The notes under the pieces are model-generated. The model saw nothing but the letters and a program-made list of their open reading frames with translations. It was not told where the DNA came from and searched no databases. 64,000 bases of DNA. It comes from Chloroflexota bacterium (GTDB taxonomy: Bacteria > Chloroflexota > Dehalococcoidia > Tepidiformales > Tepidiformaceae). The stretch spans positions 1 through 64,000 of the forward strand of contig JAPPBY010000014.1 of the NCBI GenBank assembly GCA_026702615.1, written 5' to 3'. The position numbers were made by a program, and so were the translations under genes. Below are positions 10,862 to 19,166 of the stretch, piece by piece (the first letter of the stretch is position 1; each line of letters starts with the position of its first letter).

Positions 10862-10958
10862 GGCCTCCCCCTTGCGATCGTCTTGATCCTAGCCTAGGTC
10901 AAGGGCGGGACCGCAAGGTAAAGGTTCGGGGAGAGTGGATGCGGGTGCCGCCGACCGA

Positions 10959-10982
10959 GAGTGTATCACCTGTGATACACTC
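10959..10982. promoter_or_regulatory. Perfect 24-bp palindromic operator of the VapBC-like module
   Basis: GAGTGTATCAC (10959-10969), a 2-nt spacer, then GTGATACACTC (10972-10982): 11-nt arms with no mismatch. The right arm contains a TACACT -10-like hexamer (10976-10981) placed 7 nt before the antitoxin ATG, so binding would block RNA polymerase. Autorepression by an antitoxin-toxin complex at such a site is typical of the family. Confidence 0.8.
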
Positions 10983-10988
10983 CGCCTC

Positions 10989-11225
10989 ATGGACACCGTA
11001 ACGATCCGCGAGCTTCGCAACCGTGGCCGCGCTGTCATCGATCGCGTGGAGGCGGGTGAGTCCCTCATCGTTAGCCGGGACGGGCGGCCGGTTGCTGAGC
11101 TGCGTCCGCTGCCGCGCAAGCCGCTTGACGCCGCTACCCTGCTTGAACAGTGGCGGCACGTTCCGCCAGCAGATCCGGACGCGTGGCGGCGTGACGTCGA
11201 CAGCGTGGTCGACCAGTCGCTGTGA
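10989..11225 (+). CDS. Phd/YefM-family antitoxin
   Basis: 78-residue antitoxin. The N-terminal half (MDTVTIRELRNRGRAVIDRVEAGESLIVSRDGRPVAEL, taken in parts) is a Phd/YefM DNA-binding fold; the C-terminal part would wrap the toxin. The start is placed at ATG 10989 rather than the upstream in-frame ATG at 10935, because the upstream option would translate through the operator palindrome. A TACACT hexamer lies 7 nt before this ATG, suggesting a leaderless message. The stop overlaps the toxin GTG by 4 nt (GTGA), as expected for a co-translated pair. Confidence 0.9.
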   Translation: MDTVTIRELRNRGRAVIDRVEAGESLIVSRDGRPVAELRPLPRKPLDAATLLEQWRHVPPADPDAWRRDVDSVVDQSL

Positions 11226-11647
11226 CGTCAACGGGCGGTTCCGCGGGCCTTCTCGATACGAACCTTGTCATCCTCCTCCCGCGGATCATCGATCATGGCC
11301 CGTTGCCCGGGGCGCCACTCATTTCGACGATTACGCTCGCTGAGCTGTCGGTGGGGCCTTTGCTCGCCTCCTCAGCGGGCGAGCGGGCTGAGCGCCAGGC
11401 CACCCTCCAGCAGGCCGAGGCGCTATTCGACCCGCTTCCGTTTGACGTGAATGCGGCGAGAGCGTACGCGCGTGTCTCTTCCGACCTCCGCAGGGCGGGG
11501 CGCAAGCCCATGGCGCGTGCGTTCGATGCCCTCATCGCGTCTGTCGCCATCGCCAACGGCCTTCCCCTCTACACCGCAAACCCTGCGGACTTCATGGGGA
11601 TCACCGACCTGCAGGTCGTGCCTGTGCCACATCCAGACCACTCCTGA
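11222..11647 (+). CDS. PIN-domain toxin (VapC-like)
   Basis: 141-residue PIN-domain ribonuclease, the presumed toxin of the upstream antitoxin. PIN acidic residues are visible in LLDTNLVI (Asp), TLAELSVG (Glu), and the paired Asp region RAFDALIASVAIANGLPLYTANPADF. The GTG start overlaps the antitoxin stop. Family members cleave tRNA or rRNA; the target here is unknown. The nearest gene on either side is unrelated, so this is a self-contained module. Confidence 0.9.
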   Translation: MTSTGGSAGLLDTNLVILLPRIIDHGPLPGAPLISTITLAELSVGPLLASSAGERAERQATLQQAEALFDPLPFDVNAARAYARVSSDLRRAGRKPMARAFDALIASVAIANGLPLYTANPADFMGITDLQVVPVPHPDHS

Positions 11648-11770
11648 AGGCCCAACTCCGACCATCTCACGCACATAACTGGAATAGTGCGAAGTACATC
11701 TGTGCATAAGCAGAGCCCCTCTCTGAGGCTTTCGACGGCCTCCCGTACCTGCCCCTGACACCCCATCCCC

Positions 11771-11776
11771 TACAAT
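11771..11776 (+). promoter_or_regulatory. Candidate -10 element of the beta-propeller gene
   Basis: TACAAT is five of six bases of the TATAAT consensus and lies 22 nt before the GTG start, in an otherwise gene-free stretch (11648-11798). No convincing -35 hexamer is seen at 16-18 nt. Confidence 0.35.
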
Positions 11777-11798
11777 CCCGGCCGAGGAACCCCGAATC

Positions 11799-12971
11799 GT
11801 GTCCGCGCCCATCATCGCCGTCGAGCCCGGGAAGGCCGTCACGCTCCTCCGCCAGGAGGAGGACGGCTGGCGCGGCTCGCCCGTAGCGCGCGCCGGCTTC
11901 TGGCCAGCCTGGCGGCCGGGCCACGACGCCGTCTCCGTCTCCGTCGTCGTGGACGAAGGGAAGCGGCAGCGCAGCGCCATCGAGATGCTCGACCTCGACG
12001 GCAACCATCTCCGCAACCTCTACGAGAGTCCCCTCGGTGGCGATGCCGTCATCGCGCCCAACGTGCCCCACTACGCGCTCTGGTCGCCGGGCGGCGACCG
12101 CCTCGCGCTTGTCGCCCAGGGACGCGCCGGCCTCACCCTCTTTCTGAGCGAGGCCGACGGCCCCCTCATCGCCGACCCTATCCAGACCGGCGCGCCCCTC
12201 TTCCTCGCCTGGTCACCCGACGGTGGCCGGCTCGCCGTCCACGCCGGCGTGAACCTCTCCGTGATGGAGCTGGCGGAGGCCCGCGCCTCCCGGCCCATCT
12301 CCGCAGACGCCCGCGGCTTCCGCACCCCCGCCTTCAGCGACGACGGTGAGCTCCTCGCGTTCGCCACCCCCGATGGATCGGGCGACGGCGTGGTCGTCCA
12401 GGTCGCGACCGGCTCGGGCGAGGCCAGTGAGTCGGTTCAGGAGCTCCCTGGCGGCGTCGCCCTCGCCTTCCGCCCCGGAACCCGCACCCTGACGATCGCC
12501 GTCACGACGCGTCCGGCCTCAGGCGCCTTCGACGAGTTGTGGACCGTCGACCTCTCCGACGGCGGTGAGCCGGAGCTATTGCTGCGGCGGGCTTTCACCA
12601 GCGTCTTCTGGGATCCCGCCGGCGAGAAGCTCGCCTTCATCGTCCCCTCCGCCACCGGTGATGGGTCGGTCTCCCTGCAGGCTCGCACGGCCACGGGGGA
12701 GTTTCTGGGCGCCAGCGCACCCTTCACCCCCTCCCCCGACTACCAGACTCTGGCGGGATTCTTCGACCAGTACGGCCGCTCCCATCGCCTCTGGGCGCCC
12801 GACGGCTCCGTGTTCCTCGCCGGTGGCCGGCTCTTTACCGACGCCCCCGCCGTTGCCTTCAGCGACGGCTCCCACGATGCAATCCTCTCCTGGCGCCCTG
12901 AACGCGGCTCTCCCATCGAGCGCATCGGACAGGCGGGCATCGGCTTCTTCCCGCCGCCCGCTCTCGAATAA
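11799..12971 (+). CDS. WD40/TolB-like beta-propeller protein
   Basis: 390 residues with repeated propeller-blade signatures of the PD40/TolB type: ALWSPGGDRLALVAQG, LAWSPDGGRLAVHAG, PAFSDDGELLAFATPDG, VFWDPAGEKLAFIVP and HRLWAPDGSVFLAGG, spaced by about 45-60 residues. It lacks a visible signal peptide or membrane helix, so it appears cytoplasmic unless the start is further upstream. The start is GTG with AGG-type purines about 12 nt upstream. No catalytic domain is attached. It may be a scaffold or a relative of peptidase-associated propellers; the next gene encodes a protease, but a link is only positional. Confidence 0.75.
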   Translation: MSAPIIAVEPGKAVTLLRQEEDGWRGSPVARAGFWPAWRPGHDAVSVSVVVDEGKRQRSAIEMLDLDGNHLRNLYESPLGGDAVIAPNVPHYALWSPGGDRLALVAQGRAGLTLFLSEADGPLIADPIQTGAPLFLAWSPDGGRLAVHAGVNLSVMELAEARASRPISADARGFRTPAFSDDGELLAFATPDGSGDGVVVQVATGSGEASESVQELPGGVALAFRPGTRTLTIAVTTRPASGAFDELWTVDLSDGGEPELLLRRAFTSVFWDPAGEKLAFIVPSATGDGSVSLQARTATGEFLGASAPFTPSPDYQTLAGFFDQYGRSHRLWAPDGSVFLAGGRLFTDAPAVAFSDGSHDAILSWRPERGSPIERIGQAGIGFFPPPALE

Positions 12972-13065
12972 GGTTTCGACAAGGCGTAAAGGCAGCCGCG
13001 TTGCCGCCCGCGACACCCCCACCTACACTCGACCGCAGGCCCAACCGGCCCCCCGGAGCACCTGA

Positions 13066-14577
13066 ATGGAGATTACTCCAGAACCCCCCGCATCCCCGTC
13101 ACGGGGCTCCAGTGCCGTTCGCAATGTAGCGGTTGCGCTGCTCGCCATTGCCGGACTGCTTCTTATGTTCGGTCTCGGCTACGGCGTCAGCGACCTCACC
13201 AGCGACGAAGAAGTCCGCATCGTGGAGCGCCCCGCAAGCGACGGGGAACCCGCCGCTGCTCAGCCGACCGACCAGGAGCAGGCGCGCGAAGAATCGGGTG
13301 AGCGCTCCGAGCTTGCCGTCGGCGCCTCCATCCTCGAGGAGACCTTCGAGATCCTCCTGGACGAGTTCGTCGACAAGGAAATCCTCGACGAGCGCGCCTT
13401 CCGCGATGCCGCCATTCGCGGCGCCATCGATTCCCTCAACGATCCCTACACCGAGTACCTCAGCCCCGGGGACCTGGCCCTGGGCATCGGCGCCATCGAG
13501 ACGACCTACGAGGGTATCGGCGCCACCGTCACCGACCGCAACGGCGTCGTGCAGATCGTGTCGCCGTTCCGTGGCTCGCCTGCCGAGGAAGCCGGAATCC
13601 GCCCCGGCGACATCATCCTCGCCGTCGACGGCGAGTCGACCGACGGCTGGACCAGCACCCAGGCGGTCCAGCGCATCCGCGGACCGCGTGGCACTGAGGT
13701 CACCCTCACGGTTCAGCACACCGACCTCGCGACCGGCGGCGCGCCCCCGGAGATCGAGGACATCACCATCGTGCGCGGCCAGATCCTCATCCAAAGCGTT
13801 TTCACCGAGCCGCGCCTCGAGCTCGTCCCCGGCGAAACAGGGGCCGACCTCGTCGACCGCGACGGCAACCTCGTCGACGACATCCTCTACATCAACATCG
13901 CCCAGTTCCACGGCGAGACGCCCTCCGAGCTGCGCTCCGCCCTCAGGGATGCCGAGAGCGGCCGCTACATCGGCCTCATCCTTGATGTCCGCGGTAACCC
14001 CGGTGGGCTCCTCCGCCAGACCGTGCAGGCGACGAACGAGTTCCTCCCTGAAGGAGACGTCATCCTCAGCGAGATCGACGCCGACGGCGACGTGGTGACG
14101 TTCGGCGCCCAGGAGGGCGGAATCGCCATCTCCATCCCCATCGTCCTCGTCCAGGACGAAGCCAGCGCCAGCGGTTCCGAGGTCCTCGCCGCCGCCCTCG
14201 TCGACAACGGCCGCGCGGTCGTCGTCGGCGTGCGCTCCTTCGGCAAGGGCACGGTGAACCAGCTGCACCCGCTCTCCAGGTGCGGCGACCCGGCCGGCTG
14301 CGGCGCCCTGTATGTCACGGTGGGCCGCTGGCTGCGACCGAATGGCCAGGTTATCGAGGGTCTCGGCATCGCCCCCGACTACGAGATCCCGCTGACCGGC
14401 GACGACTACATCGACTACGGCGACCTCCAGGTCTTCGCCGCCATCGACATCCTCCGCGGCATCGAGCCGCCGCCTCCGCCCGAGCGCGTCTCGGAGGAGG
14501 ACGAGGAGCGGCCCGACATCCCGAACGTCGCCGAGCGCGAGGGCCCCGACTCCGAGGAGGGTGAGACCGAGGAGTAG
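13066..14577 (+). CDS. S41-family C-terminal processing peptidase (CtpA-like)
   Basis: Membrane-anchored serine protease, 503 residues. One N-terminal membrane helix (about residues 20-42) is followed by an acidic linker. A PDZ domain spans about residues 145-240 (YEGIGATVTDRNGVVQIVSPF, then SPAEEAGIRPGDIILAVDG). The S41 core follows, with the structural GLILDVRGNPGG, the catalytic Ser in DEASASGSEVLAAAL and the catalytic Lys in SFGKGTVNQLHPL. An acidic, Pro-rich tail ends the protein. GGAG lies 7 nt before the ATG and TACACT (13024-13029) may be its -10. Family members trim C-termini of secreted or tail-tagged proteins. Confidence 0.93.
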   Translation: MEITPEPPASPSRGSSAVRNVAVALLAIAGLLLMFGLGYGVSDLTSDEEVRIVERPASDGEPAAAQPTDQEQAREESGERSELAVGASILEETFEILLDEFVDKEILDERAFRDAAIRGAIDSLNDPYTEYLSPGDLALGIGAIETTYEGIGATVTDRNGVVQIVSPFRGSPAEEAGIRPGDIILAVDGESTDGWTSTQAVQRIRGPRGTEVTLTVQHTDLATGGAPPEIEDITIVRGQILIQSVFTEPRLELVPGETGADLVDRDGNLVDDILYINIAQFHGETPSELRSALRDAESGRYIGLILDVRGNPGGLLRQTVQATNEFLPEGDVILSEIDADGDVVTFGAQEGGIAISIPIVLVQDEASASGSEVLAAALVDNGRAVVVGVRSFGKGTVNQLHPLSRCGDPAGCGALYVTVGRWLRPNGQVIEGLGIAPDYEIPLTGDDYIDYGDLQVFAAIDILRGIEPPPPPERVSEEDEERPDIPNVAEREGPDSEEGETEE

Positions 14578-14622
14578 TCCCGCCCGTTTGGGTACCGCTC
14601 CCGTGCGTGCGAGACTGGAGGC

Positions 14623-15078
14623 ATGGCCCCTGGTGAGGCGATCGTCGCCCAGAACCGCCGCGCACATCGCGATTACGAGATCCTCGACCGCTACGAGGCC
14701 GGCCTCGCGCTGACCGGCTCCGAGATCAAGTCGATCCGTTTGGGCAAGGTCGATATCCAGGGCGCCTACGGACGTATCCGCAACGGCGAGGCCTGGCTGC
14801 TCGACGCCTACATCGCCCCCTACCAGAACGCCGGCTTCATCAACCACGAGGCGCGCCGCGACCGCAAGCTCCTGCTGCACAAGAAGGAGCTGCGCCGCAT
14901 CCGGGCCGCCCTCGACGAGCGCGGCCTCACGCTCGTGCCGCTCAACATGCACCTGAAGCGGGGGATGGCGAAGGTGGAGCTGGGCGTGGCGCGCGGCATC
15001 AAGCGTTATGACAAGAGGCGCAAGATCCGCGAACGCGAAGAAGGCCGCCAGGTCGCCCGCGCCCTCCGCCACGTCTGA
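14623..15078 (+). CDS. smpB: SsrA-binding protein SmpB
   Basis: 151-residue tmRNA-binding protein needed for trans-translation. It shows the family motifs NRRAHRDYEILDRYEAGLALTGSE, VDIQGAYGRIRNGEAWLLDAYIAPY and the basic C-terminal tail (RYDKRRKIREREEGRQVARAL), which enters the mRNA channel of stalled ribosomes. The tmRNA gene begins 55 nt downstream on the same strand, so both partners of the rescue system are adjacent. Confidence 0.97.
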   Translation: MAPGEAIVAQNRRAHRDYEILDRYEAGLALTGSEIKSIRLGKVDIQGAYGRIRNGEAWLLDAYIAPYQNAGFINHEARRDRKLLLHKKELRRIRAALDERGLTLVPLNMHLKRGMAKVELGVARGIKRYDKRRKIREREEGRQVARALRHV

Positions 15079-15095
15079 CCTGCGCCACCCCTTGC

Positions 15096-15123
15096 TTGTC
15101 CGGCGAAACGCCTGTGCTACGCT
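15096..15123 (+). promoter_or_regulatory. Probable promoter of ssrA
   Basis: TTGTCC (15096-15101), 16-nt spacer, TACGCT (15118-15123), with the mature tmRNA 5' end 10 nt further on. The spacing and position fit a dedicated RNA-gene promoter in the smpB-ssrA gap. Confidence 0.5.
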
Positions 15124-15133
15124 GGATGCATCT

Positions 15134-15499
15134 GGGGACGAAAGGTATCGACAGGAGGGAACGTAACCGGGTAGCAGGCCGAGGTTGGTCGTCACCCTCG
15201 TTAATCAGGCGGCCATTTGAGTAAGCGCCGAAGATCGCGAACTCGCTCTCGCGGCATAGCCCGTGAGACGTCTCATCGATAGCCCCTTCCCCGACGGAGC
15301 ACGGTGAGGCGCCATAAAAGTTGGGGCGCTGTGAGCTGACGCCGATACCGCTCACCTAAGATTCATCGGCTGGTTCCACCGTATTCGCCCCCCACCTGCG
15401 AAGCGATGGAATGAGACCCGAACTGGTGGGAAAGCCTGTAGGACAATCCGGAGCAGACCCTGGCTGGACCGGGAGTTCGATTCTCCCGCGTCTCCACCA
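15134..15499 (+). ncRNA. ssrA: tmRNA
   Basis: Transfer-messenger RNA of about 366 nt with encoded CCA. The 5' GGGGACG pairs with the 3' CGTCTCC to form the tRNA-like acceptor stem, and the 3' end carries GTTCGATTCTCCCGCG-type T-arm sequence. The 5' part shows the typical AAAGGTATCGACAGGAGG. The resume codon is read as GCC at 15227, preceded by TAAGC. The tag reads AEDRELALAA and ends at TAG 15257-15259. The ALAA end is the expected ClpXP degron. The gene directly follows smpB. Confidence 0.95.
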
Positions 15500-15513
15500 A
15501 CGCCAACGAACGG

Positions 15514-15533
15514 GGCCCCGCAGCCGCGGGGCC
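15514..15533 (+). terminator. GC hairpin after tmRNA
   Basis: GGCCCCGC (15514-15521), loop AGCC, GCGGGGCC (15526-15533): a perfect 8-bp stem 15 nt past the tmRNA CCA. No strong T-run follows. Confidence 0.6.
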
Positions 15534-15586
15534 TCGTCGCTATCCTGCCCCTGGCCGGTATCGTGGTCATGACAGGGAGGGTTCCG

Positions 15587-15778
15587 ATGCCGAAGTCATG
15601 CAAACACATTTGGCCCATCATGAAGGAGCCCGTCGTCTGCCTGATGTGCAGGCGATGCGGGGAAGAGCGCGAGATCACCCGCCAGAACGCCGACCTGATG
15701 TTCCAGGACATGGACTTCACGCCCTTCAAGTGGGCCTTCAGGACCTACGTCGAAGGCATCCTCGCGGGCAGGAACTAG
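15587..15778 (+). CDS. Small cysteine-pair protein
   Basis: 63-residue protein of unknown function. It contains CxHxW near the start and CLMCRRCGEE in the middle, so a small zinc knuckle formed by Cys/His residues is likely. The C-terminal part is amphipathic and aromatic. The start is set at ATG 15587 with ACAGGGAGGG 6 nt upstream; an ATG at 15563 would lie upstream of that ribosome site. It sits between tmRNA and a DinB-type gene. No family is recognised with confidence. Confidence 0.6.
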   Translation: MPKSCKHIWPIMKEPVVCLMCRRCGEEREITRQNADLMFQDMDFTPFKWAFRTYVEGILAGRN

Positions 15779-15782
15779 CCCA

Positions 15783-16292
15783 ATGGACGCCCGAGACCTC
15801 CTGCGCGCCCAGTTCGCGTGGGTCCACCAACTCCTCGAAGGCACGATGAGCGACTGTTCGCAAGAGACGGCCGACCACCGCGGCGAGGGCTGGGCCATCA
15901 GCCCCATCTCCGCCGTCTACGCCCACATCGCCATGACCCAGGACGGCATCGTCCACGGGCTCGTCCAGGGGCGCCCGACGCTGCTCGAGTCGGAAGGCTG
16001 GGACGCGAAGCTGGGTCTGGAAGCAGCCGGCCCCCGCGACGCCTCTGCCTGGGCGGACAAGCGCTTCGACCTGGCCACGGTCCGCGACTACGTCGCCGCC
16101 GTGCAGGCCGCAACGGACGCCTTCCTGGCCGATGCAGCCGACGAAGTGCTCCAGCGCTCAATGGAGACGCCGATGGGCGAACAACGGGCCATCGACATGC
16201 TCGCCAACGTGGGAGTTGTGCACGTCGCCAGCCACTGGGGCGAGATCGCCGCCCTCCGGGGTGTACAGGGGGAGAAGGGTCTGCCCTTCTAG
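15783..16292 (+). CDS. DinB-like (DUF664-type) four-helix-bundle protein
   Basis: 169 residues with the DinB/YfiT layout: a helical bundle with spaced histidines for a metal site (AVYAHIAMTQDG and HVASHWGEIAALRGVQG). The HxxxHxGxxxxL ending is a family mark. Members include metal-dependent thiol transferases and uncharacterised stress proteins; a substrate cannot be assigned. It starts 4 nt after the stop of the small cysteine protein, so the two may be co-transcribed. It converges with ispG. Confidence 0.8.
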   Translation: MDARDLLRAQFAWVHQLLEGTMSDCSQETADHRGEGWAISPISAVYAHIAMTQDGIVHGLVQGRPTLLESEGWDAKLGLEAAGPRDASAWADKRFDLATVRDYVAAVQAATDAFLADAADEVLQRSMETPMGEQRAIDMLANVGVVHVASHWGEIAALRGVQGEKGLPF

Positions 16293-16307
16293 GGCGCCGC
16301 CTGCCCG

Positions 16308-17459
16308 CTAGCCGGCCTTCTCCGCGATGAGCGCGTCCAGCTCGACCTTGAGCCGTCCCAGCACCTCGTCGTACGGGTAGGCGCCGAGCTCTTCCTCGCC
16401 CCGCTTCAGGTTCACGAAGGTGGGCGCGCACCAGAGCCCCAGGTCCGCGTCGTCCGTCTCCCCGGGACCGTTCACGCGGCAGCCCATGACCGCAATCGTT
16501 ATGTCGTGCTCTTTCGCGTAGGTGGTCATCTCCTTGACGTCCTGCGCCAGCTCGATGAACGCCTCGTTCTCCACACGACTGCAGCTCGGGCAGCTGATGA
16601 TGTTCAGCCCCCCATCGAGGAACTCCGGAACCGATCGGAACCGCCCCGCCTCGATGTCGTCCAGGATCGACTTCCCCGCCTCCACCTCGCGCCACTTCTC
16701 CGCGAACGGCAGCGTCAGGGACACGCGGATCGTGTCTCCCACGCCCTGGCTCAGGAGCTGCTCGAAGGCGATGCGCGTCTTGATCACGCCTTCCGGCGGC
16801 ATGCCCGCCTCCGTGACGCCCAGGTGCAGCGGGATCTCCGGTCGCGCTTCCGCGAATCGCTTGTTGCCCGCGATCACCTTGCGTGGGTCGCTGTCCTTCA
16901 TCGAAACCACGAACCGCGTGAACCCGATGTCGTCGAGCATCTGCGCGTGTTCGAGTGCGCTCTCGACCATCGCCGTCACGCCCTCGAGGCCGGGCTCGTC
17001 CGCACCCTCGTACTTTTCGTCCATGGCCGGGTCCACCGACCCGCAGTTCACGCCTACGCGAATCGCGCAGTCGTGCTTCTCCGCTGTCTCCGCGATGAAC
17101 GCGACCTTCTCCGCCACCGGCTTCGACTTCTCGTGGTGGTACAGGTGGCCGGGGTTGTAGCGAACCTTGTCGACATGCGGCGCGACCTGCGTCACGAGCC
17201 GGTAGCTCTCCTGCAGGTCGACGACGAAGTTGGCCTCGGGAACCGCCTCCCGCACCTGCCCCAGGCACTCGACGTCCTTGCGGCTGTCGACGGCGACGCG
17301 CACGAGCCCGGCGCCGGCCTCGTGGATCATCCGTACCTGGTCGATCGTGGCCTCGACGTTCTGCGTCTTCGTCGCCGCCATCGACTGCACGACGACTGGC
17401 GCCCCGCCGCCAATGGTGATCGAACCCGCCTTCACGGCACGCGTTTCTGCTCGCTTCAT
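16308..17459 (-). CDS. ispG: 4-hydroxy-3-methylbut-2-enyl diphosphate synthase (flavodoxin/ferredoxin type)
   Basis: Iron-sulfur enzyme reducing MEcPP to HMBPP, the penultimate MEP-pathway step. The N-terminal TIM barrel begins at [24 protein letters not shown]; the cluster ligands are in [14 protein letters not shown] and [11 protein letters not shown]. The start is placed at ATG 17459 ([12 protein letters not shown]), matching family N-termini; the frame stays open upstream but that stretch is Arg/Pro-rich and not conserved in character. At 383 residues it has normal length. The copper operon lies upstream on the same strand, and its last codons define the ancestral junction interrupted by the insert. 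Confidence 0.96.
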   Translation of the reverse strand: MKRAETRAVKAGSITIGGGAPVVVQSMAATKTQNVEATIDQVRMIHEAGAGLVRVAVDSRKDVECLGQVREAVPEANFVVDLQESYRLVTQVAPHVDKVRYNPGHLYHHEKSKPVAEKVAFIAETAEKHDCAIRVGVNCGSVDPAMDEKYEGADEPGLEGVTAMVESALEHAQMLDDIGFTRFVVSMKDSDPRKVIAGNKRFAEARPEIPLHLGVTEAGMPPEGVIKTRIAFEQLLSQGVGDTIRVSLTLPFAEKWREVEAGKSILDDIEAGRFRSVPEFLDGGLNIISCPSCSRVENEAFIELAQDVKEMTTYAKEHDITIAVMGCRVNGPGETDDADLGLWCAPTFVNLKRGEEELGAYPYDEVLGRLKVELDALIAEKAG

Positions 17460-17511
17460 GCTGGGGAGTGTAGCCCGACTGCCGTGAACGGCGATAGGAG
17501 GCCGCTTACCC

Positions 17512-17527
17512 CCACCACGACCGCTCG
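17512..17527. repeat. Left 16-bp direct repeat (att-like)
   Basis: Copy next to ispG. It reads as the relic 3' end of copA on the minus strand (ERSWWG-stop). Its right end plus the first insert bases form a palindrome, CGACCG-CT-CGGTCG (17518-17531), that the other copy lacks. Confidence 0.8.
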
Positions 17528-17544
17528 GTCGCGGCCCACTCTTT

Positions 17545-18543
17545 CTACCTCGATCTGGATGAGTAGATCTGCGGTTCAGCAACGAAGGCGAGTAGGCGCT
17601 CCCGTGCAGCAAGCCCCGCGTCCGGCCCGCTGTTCTGCTTGACCGCGGAGACAAACTCCCCTGAGCTAATCACGCATGCCACGCTGGCGTGCTCCCACAG
17701 AGCCGCACGGCGACTCGCGCCAACACCGTTGACGATGAAGCGTACGTTGGGTACTAGGCTCGCAAACTCGTCGAACTCCCCGAGCAAGTCCTCCCAGGCC
17801 CTGCCATGCGGGACGGTCTGCCAGTCCATCCACATGAGATTGATGGAGGGGTTCTGCTGTACCGCTCTTGCGAGGTCGTACATGTCTGCTCGCCGGAACC
17901 ATCCGGCAGGAGGGACGGTCGGCACACCAGCTGCAGCGAACACCGTGGCGAAGCGGTCGCAGCGGACCAGCTGCACGCGGTTGTGGAAGGCCGAGTGATC
18001 GTTCCAGATGGAGAAGGCCGGGCTAAGGACCAGGTCATATCCTGCCATTGCGACTGTCGCTACGGTTTCGCGCCAACTCCTCCCCAGCCTCGCGAGATCC
18101 TCGTCCTTCCCGGTCATCACGAGCATGACCTTCGTTCCACGGGCAAGACCGGCACGTTCAATGAACTTCTCTTTGGAGAGGGGGTGCCGCTTGCTGCGAC
18201 CTACAACTTCGGTCAGCGTTGCCGCTACCCATCCCATCCCCTCCGTCGCGATCCCAGCAGCCGGCTGCGCAGCAACTCGTGCGACGGCTCTCGGCAGGCG
18301 TTGCGTAGCGAAATGCCCTTCTGCCCTATGGGTGAGATCGCCGAGTTGCCGAACACATGCCGCCGCCTCCGGCGTGCATGGCTGGATGTCGCCTTCGGGC
18401 GCCTGGATCCAAGCACACTGGCGGCTCGTCCCGCGGAGGTCGCAGCCAACGCGCAAAGGGCACGAGCCGCACAGGTCGCTGAACAGAATCAGCTGATGGC
18501 TGTCAGCGATTGGCGACCCGTGCGAGTTGGACGGCTGGCCCAT
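17545..18543 (-). CDS. Cysteine-rich protein with DUF4417-like C-terminal domain (insert cargo)
   Basis: 332 residues, function unknown. An N-terminal cysteine cluster (C25-x2-C28-x5-C34-x8-C43-x12-C56) looks like a metal or Fe-S site. The C-terminal part has features reminiscent of DUF4417: [46 protein letters not shown] and FIVNGVGA, suggestive of a TIM-barrel-like strand order. The start ATG 18543 has GGAGGAGGCGGGAG just upstream and overlaps the preceding gene by 41 nt. The stop lies 17 nt from the left repeat. The family is seen in phages and mobile DNA; this match is by eye only. Confidence 0.6.
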   Translation of the reverse strand: MGQPSNSHGSPIADSHQLILFSDLCGSCPLRVGCDLRGTSRQCAWIQAPEGDIQPCTPEAAACVRQLGDLTHRAEGHFATQRLPRAVARVAAQPAAGIATEGMGWVAATLTEVVGRSKRHPLSKEKFIERAGLARGTKVMLVMTGKDEDLARLGRSWRETVATVAMAGYDLVLSPAFSIWNDHSAFHNRVQLVRCDRFATVFAAAGVPTVPPAGWFRRADMYDLARAVQQNPSINLMWMDWQTVPHGRAWEDLLGEFDEFASLVPNVRFIVNGVGASRRAALWEHASVACVISSGEFVSAVKQNSGPDAGLAARERLLAFVAEPQIYSSRSR

Positions 18544-18856
18544 CTCCCGCCTCCTCCACAACCACGCCAACGTATGGGTCCAAACCAAGGCAGCGCTGCT
18601 GATGCACGTTGAGTTCGACCAAGCGCCCTACGGTGCCGAACCCTGCGTGCTCAGCCACAAAGTCCCCATTAGGACGTTGTTCAATCAGGACTGGGTCACC
18701 GACGATCTCAGCCAAGAGATCGGAACCCAGCAGCCGCGCGACGAACTCGTCGGCACCGTAGGTATCTGCTCCACTCGGTTCTGCTGGCGCGGGAAAGGGT
18801 TCCTCTCCCATCGGGGGGACCACTGCGCTTGGCCTGCGCTTCGAATGCCTGCCCAC
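18503..18856 (-). CDS. Hypothetical protein (first gene of the insert)
   Basis: 117 residues of unknown function. The N-terminus is basic (GRHSKRR) and Pro-rich; the rest alternates beta-like segments (DPVLIEQRPNGDFVAEHAGFGTVG, VGVVVEEAG) and could be a small beta-barrel. The start is GTG with AAGGAGGT 6 nt upstream, the strongest ribosome site in this stretch. It overlaps the downstream cysteine-rich gene by 41 nt, so the two are likely co-translated and functionally linked. No homologue is recognised. Confidence 0.6.
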   Translation of the reverse strand: MGRHSKRRPSAVVPPMGEEPFPAPAEPSGADTYGADEFVARLLGSDLLAEIVGDPVLIEQRPNGDFVAEHAGFGTVGRLVELNVHQQRCLGLDPYVGVVVEEAGDGPAVQLARVANR

Positions 18857-18967
18857 AAAGGACCTCCTTGTCCCTTGGGCCGGTTCCCCGCGCCCGGTGG
18901 AGCTTGTATGCTCCCCGACGCGCGGCCGACCACTTGCTATTTCTGGCTGGCGGTCATGTCTGCGTTT

Positions 18968-18998
18968 GAAGAGGCGGCGTCACTAGCGCCGCCTCTTC
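18968..18998. other. Perfect 12-bp inverted repeat in the insert leader
   Basis: GAAGAGGCGGCG (18968-18979), a 7-nt loop, then CGCCGCCTCTTC (18987-18998). It lies in the 316-nt gene-free part of the insert (18857-19172), upstream of the first cargo gene. It could be a terminator for transcription from copA, or a recombinase/replication hairpin. A 12-nt palindrome TCGAGTACTCGA follows near 19012. Nothing else is evident in this stretch. Confidence 0.55.
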
Positions 18999-19166
18999 AC
19001 GTTACTTGGTTCGAGTACTCGAGCTACGGCACCTCTCTAGTTGCGTTCGGTTCCCGACACTTGCCCGATGAGCCAAGCGTCAGCGATCCCTAGTTTAAGT
19101 CATCTCGCGACGTTCTGGGATGGGTGCTCAAGCGCATCAACATTAAATCCTTAGCGTTTCATGGTA

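Noticed and set aside
10879-10906. Inverted repeat around TTGATCCTAGCCTAGGTCAA upstream of the response regulator
   Set aside because: Outer TTGA/TCAA pair but the inner bases mismatch in several places; no consistent operator or promoter could be read.
13099-15195. A 698-codon open frame on the minus strand across the protease and smpB genes
   Set aside because: It is antisense to two genes with clear motifs, is full of low-complexity Ala/Asp/Gly/Val runs, and arises from the GC-rich third positions.
18527-19093. A 188-codon plus-strand frame inside the insert
   Set aside because: It is antisense to the GTG-started gene with AAGGAGGT, has no ribosome site and crosses the 12-bp inverted repeat.
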